Source: JBLNDJ01 sp050261515 (GTDB lineage Bacteria > Acidobacteriota > Terriglobia > Bryobacterales > Bryobacteraceae). From it: DNA of 64,000 bases. A model generated the notes under the pieces. It was not told the origin of the DNA and searched no databases. It saw only the letters and a list, made by a program, of their open reading frames with translations. The DNA lies in NCBI GenBank assembly GCA_050261515.1, contig JBLNDJ010000014.1, positions 55,279 to 119,278 of the forward strand. Direction: 5' to 3'. A program made the translations under genes and the position numbers. This document shows positions 63,448-64,000 of the stretch, in pieces (position 1 is the first letter of the stretch; every line of letters begins with the position of its first letter).

Positions 63448-63679
63448 GGCAAAGAATCGGCCAAAGTGAAAACGGCCCGAAGTGCCCGGAAAACGGGGCG
63501 CTCCGGGTTCACTTGGCGAATGCCGAGCGTCGGACCTGGCGGGGTGGCCCCGCGCCCAGGCGCGAGGCGGCGTGCGGACTCGCCGAACCGAAAGCCGGGG
63601 CGCACCCTCTCCTGCGCAGGGCCGATCCCCGTACCAATTCGCGGGGGCGCAATGGTTTCACTTTGGCCGATTCTTTGCC
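63448..63679. repeat. 232-bp foldback element with 24-bp perfect terminal inverted repeats
   Basis: The 24-mer at 63448-63471 (beginning ggcaaagaatcggccaaag) recurs as an exact reverse complement at 63656-63679. Outside, a further CCGTTGG matches after a 5-nt insertion on the right side. The interior is GC-rich with an additional stem (cccgga near 63486 and tccggg near 63504). No ORF of note is carried. It has the form of a MITE or a structured recombination site. Confidence 0.75.
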
Positions 63680-63788
63680 ACACCAACGGTTTGATATGAT
63701 CCCTGTATCTCCCCTGTTCACGCCTAATCGAGTTATTTTTCCCACATTCAACCACAACAATATCAATGCCTTACCGCTTACTGTATAC

Positions 63789-63798
63789 CCGTATACGG
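63789..63798. promoter_or_regulatory. GTATAC-containing palindrome upstream of the HTH gene
   Basis: CCGTATACGG is a perfect 10-bp palindrome, flanked on the left by another GTATAC eight nt earlier and on the right by GGTATAGGTATC. The set of phased half-sites sits 39-63 nt upstream of the HTH start and could be its operator. Confidence 0.45.
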
Positions 63799-63845
63799 TA
63801 TAGGTATCGAGGTCGGCCCCTGTATATTGGGGTGGGATGAACATT

Positions 63846-64000
63846 ATGAGCACTTCAACAACGCGGCTGCTGCGCGAGGAAGACGCGGCGCGGTTCCTTG
63901 ATTTGTCGGTCAAAACCCTTCAAAAAAAACGGCACCTCGGATTGCCACCGGCATACATCCGTTTTGGTCGGAAGGCGATTCGGTACGATCTCTCTGATTT
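63846..64000 (+). CDS. Excisionase/AlpA-like helix-turn-helix protein, 3' end beyond the window
   Basis: The partial frame reads LLREEDAARFLDLSVKTLQ, then KKRHLGLPPAYIRFGRK and AIRYDLSD at the window edge. This is the winged helix of Xis/AlpA-type (MerR-like 'helix-turn-helix domain-containing') proteins encoded near integrases. I choose ATG 63846, 9 nt after GGGGTGGG, over ATG 63837, which abuts the ribosome site. Location just after a tRNA gene suggests that it is the directionality or regulatory factor of an integrated element. The integrase should lie beyond the window. Confidence 0.8.
   Translation, partial: MSTSTTRLLREEDAARFLDLSVKTLQKKRHLGLPPAYIRFGRKAIRYDLSD

Noticed and set aside
63393..63755. 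120-codon minus-strand frame in the foldback region
   Set aside because: It spans both inverted repeats, has no ribosome site or motif, and is best explained by chance in GC-rich DNA.

Overview
The window is GC-rich chromosomal DNA that looks like an Acidobacteriota genome of the Solibacter/Bryobacter type. This assignment is inferred from gene content: three ABC permeases of the 'acidobacterial duplicated orphan permease' (ADOP) kind without any ATPase gene, an Oar-like TonB-dependent receptor with an N-terminal carboxypeptidase-regulatory domain, Tat-exported Gfo/Idh/MocA oxidoreductases and sugar isomerases, PadR control, and several dispersed palindromic repeats. No phage, insertion sequence or CRISPR array is visible. 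The last 0.7 kb looks like the start of an element integrated at a tRNA-Asn gene.

Layout. 0-4.1 kb: a truncated lipoprotein gene, small envelope proteins, a sulfatase-fold protein whose active site appears lost, and an acidobacterial-type membrane protein. 4.3-13.3 kb: a co-directional carbohydrate-type locus (secreted TIM-barrel-like protein, large TonB receptor, secreted glycosidase-like protein, two Tat-exported sugar enzymes). 13.4-21.7 kb: three ADOP permeases, one in an operon with a PadR regulator that has a clear inverted-repeat operator. 22-32.6 kb: TauE/SafE transporter, tRNA-Val, a WYL regulator with a damaged 3' end, an AddAB-like nuclease/helicase pair, a GtaA-like glutaminase and a response regulator. 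32.6-38.3 kb: a tightly overlapped TolC/adaptor/RND-pump/DUF2892 operon. 38.4-46.6 kb: OsmC protein, ECF sigma factor with a small zinc-finger anti-sigma factor, second TauE/SafE, an active/inactive M16 protease pair, oxidoreductase, CDF transporter, DoxX and GH25 lysozyme. 46.6-52.5 kb: housekeeping and small-molecule genes including miaB, a bifunctional nuclease, an SDR epimerase and a TylF-like methyltransferase.

The most notable system lies at 52.7-57.9 kb. Three genes on the minus strand encode an OmcA/MtrC-type decaheme cytochrome (two pentaheme blocks separated by a heme-free domain), a DmsE/MtrA-type decaheme cytochrome, and a large outer-membrane beta-barrel in the MtrB position. Together they look like a complete porin-cytochrome conduit for moving electrons across the outer membrane. 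It is flanked by a divergent RIC/YtfE-type iron-sulfur repair gene, an NfnB-NfnA-like fused flavoprotein, a CDF metal transporter and a Crp/Fnr regulator. The regulator's recognition helix (R-E-x-x-S-R) fits a GTGAC-N4-GTCAC palindrome found just upstream of the repair gene. This suggests a redox, metal and nitric-oxide-stress neighbourhood around the conduit.

Most start codons were chosen from Shine-Dalgarno spacing, signal peptides or 1-8 nt gene overlaps. Family names come from recognising motifs and overall architecture by eye; no database search was possible.
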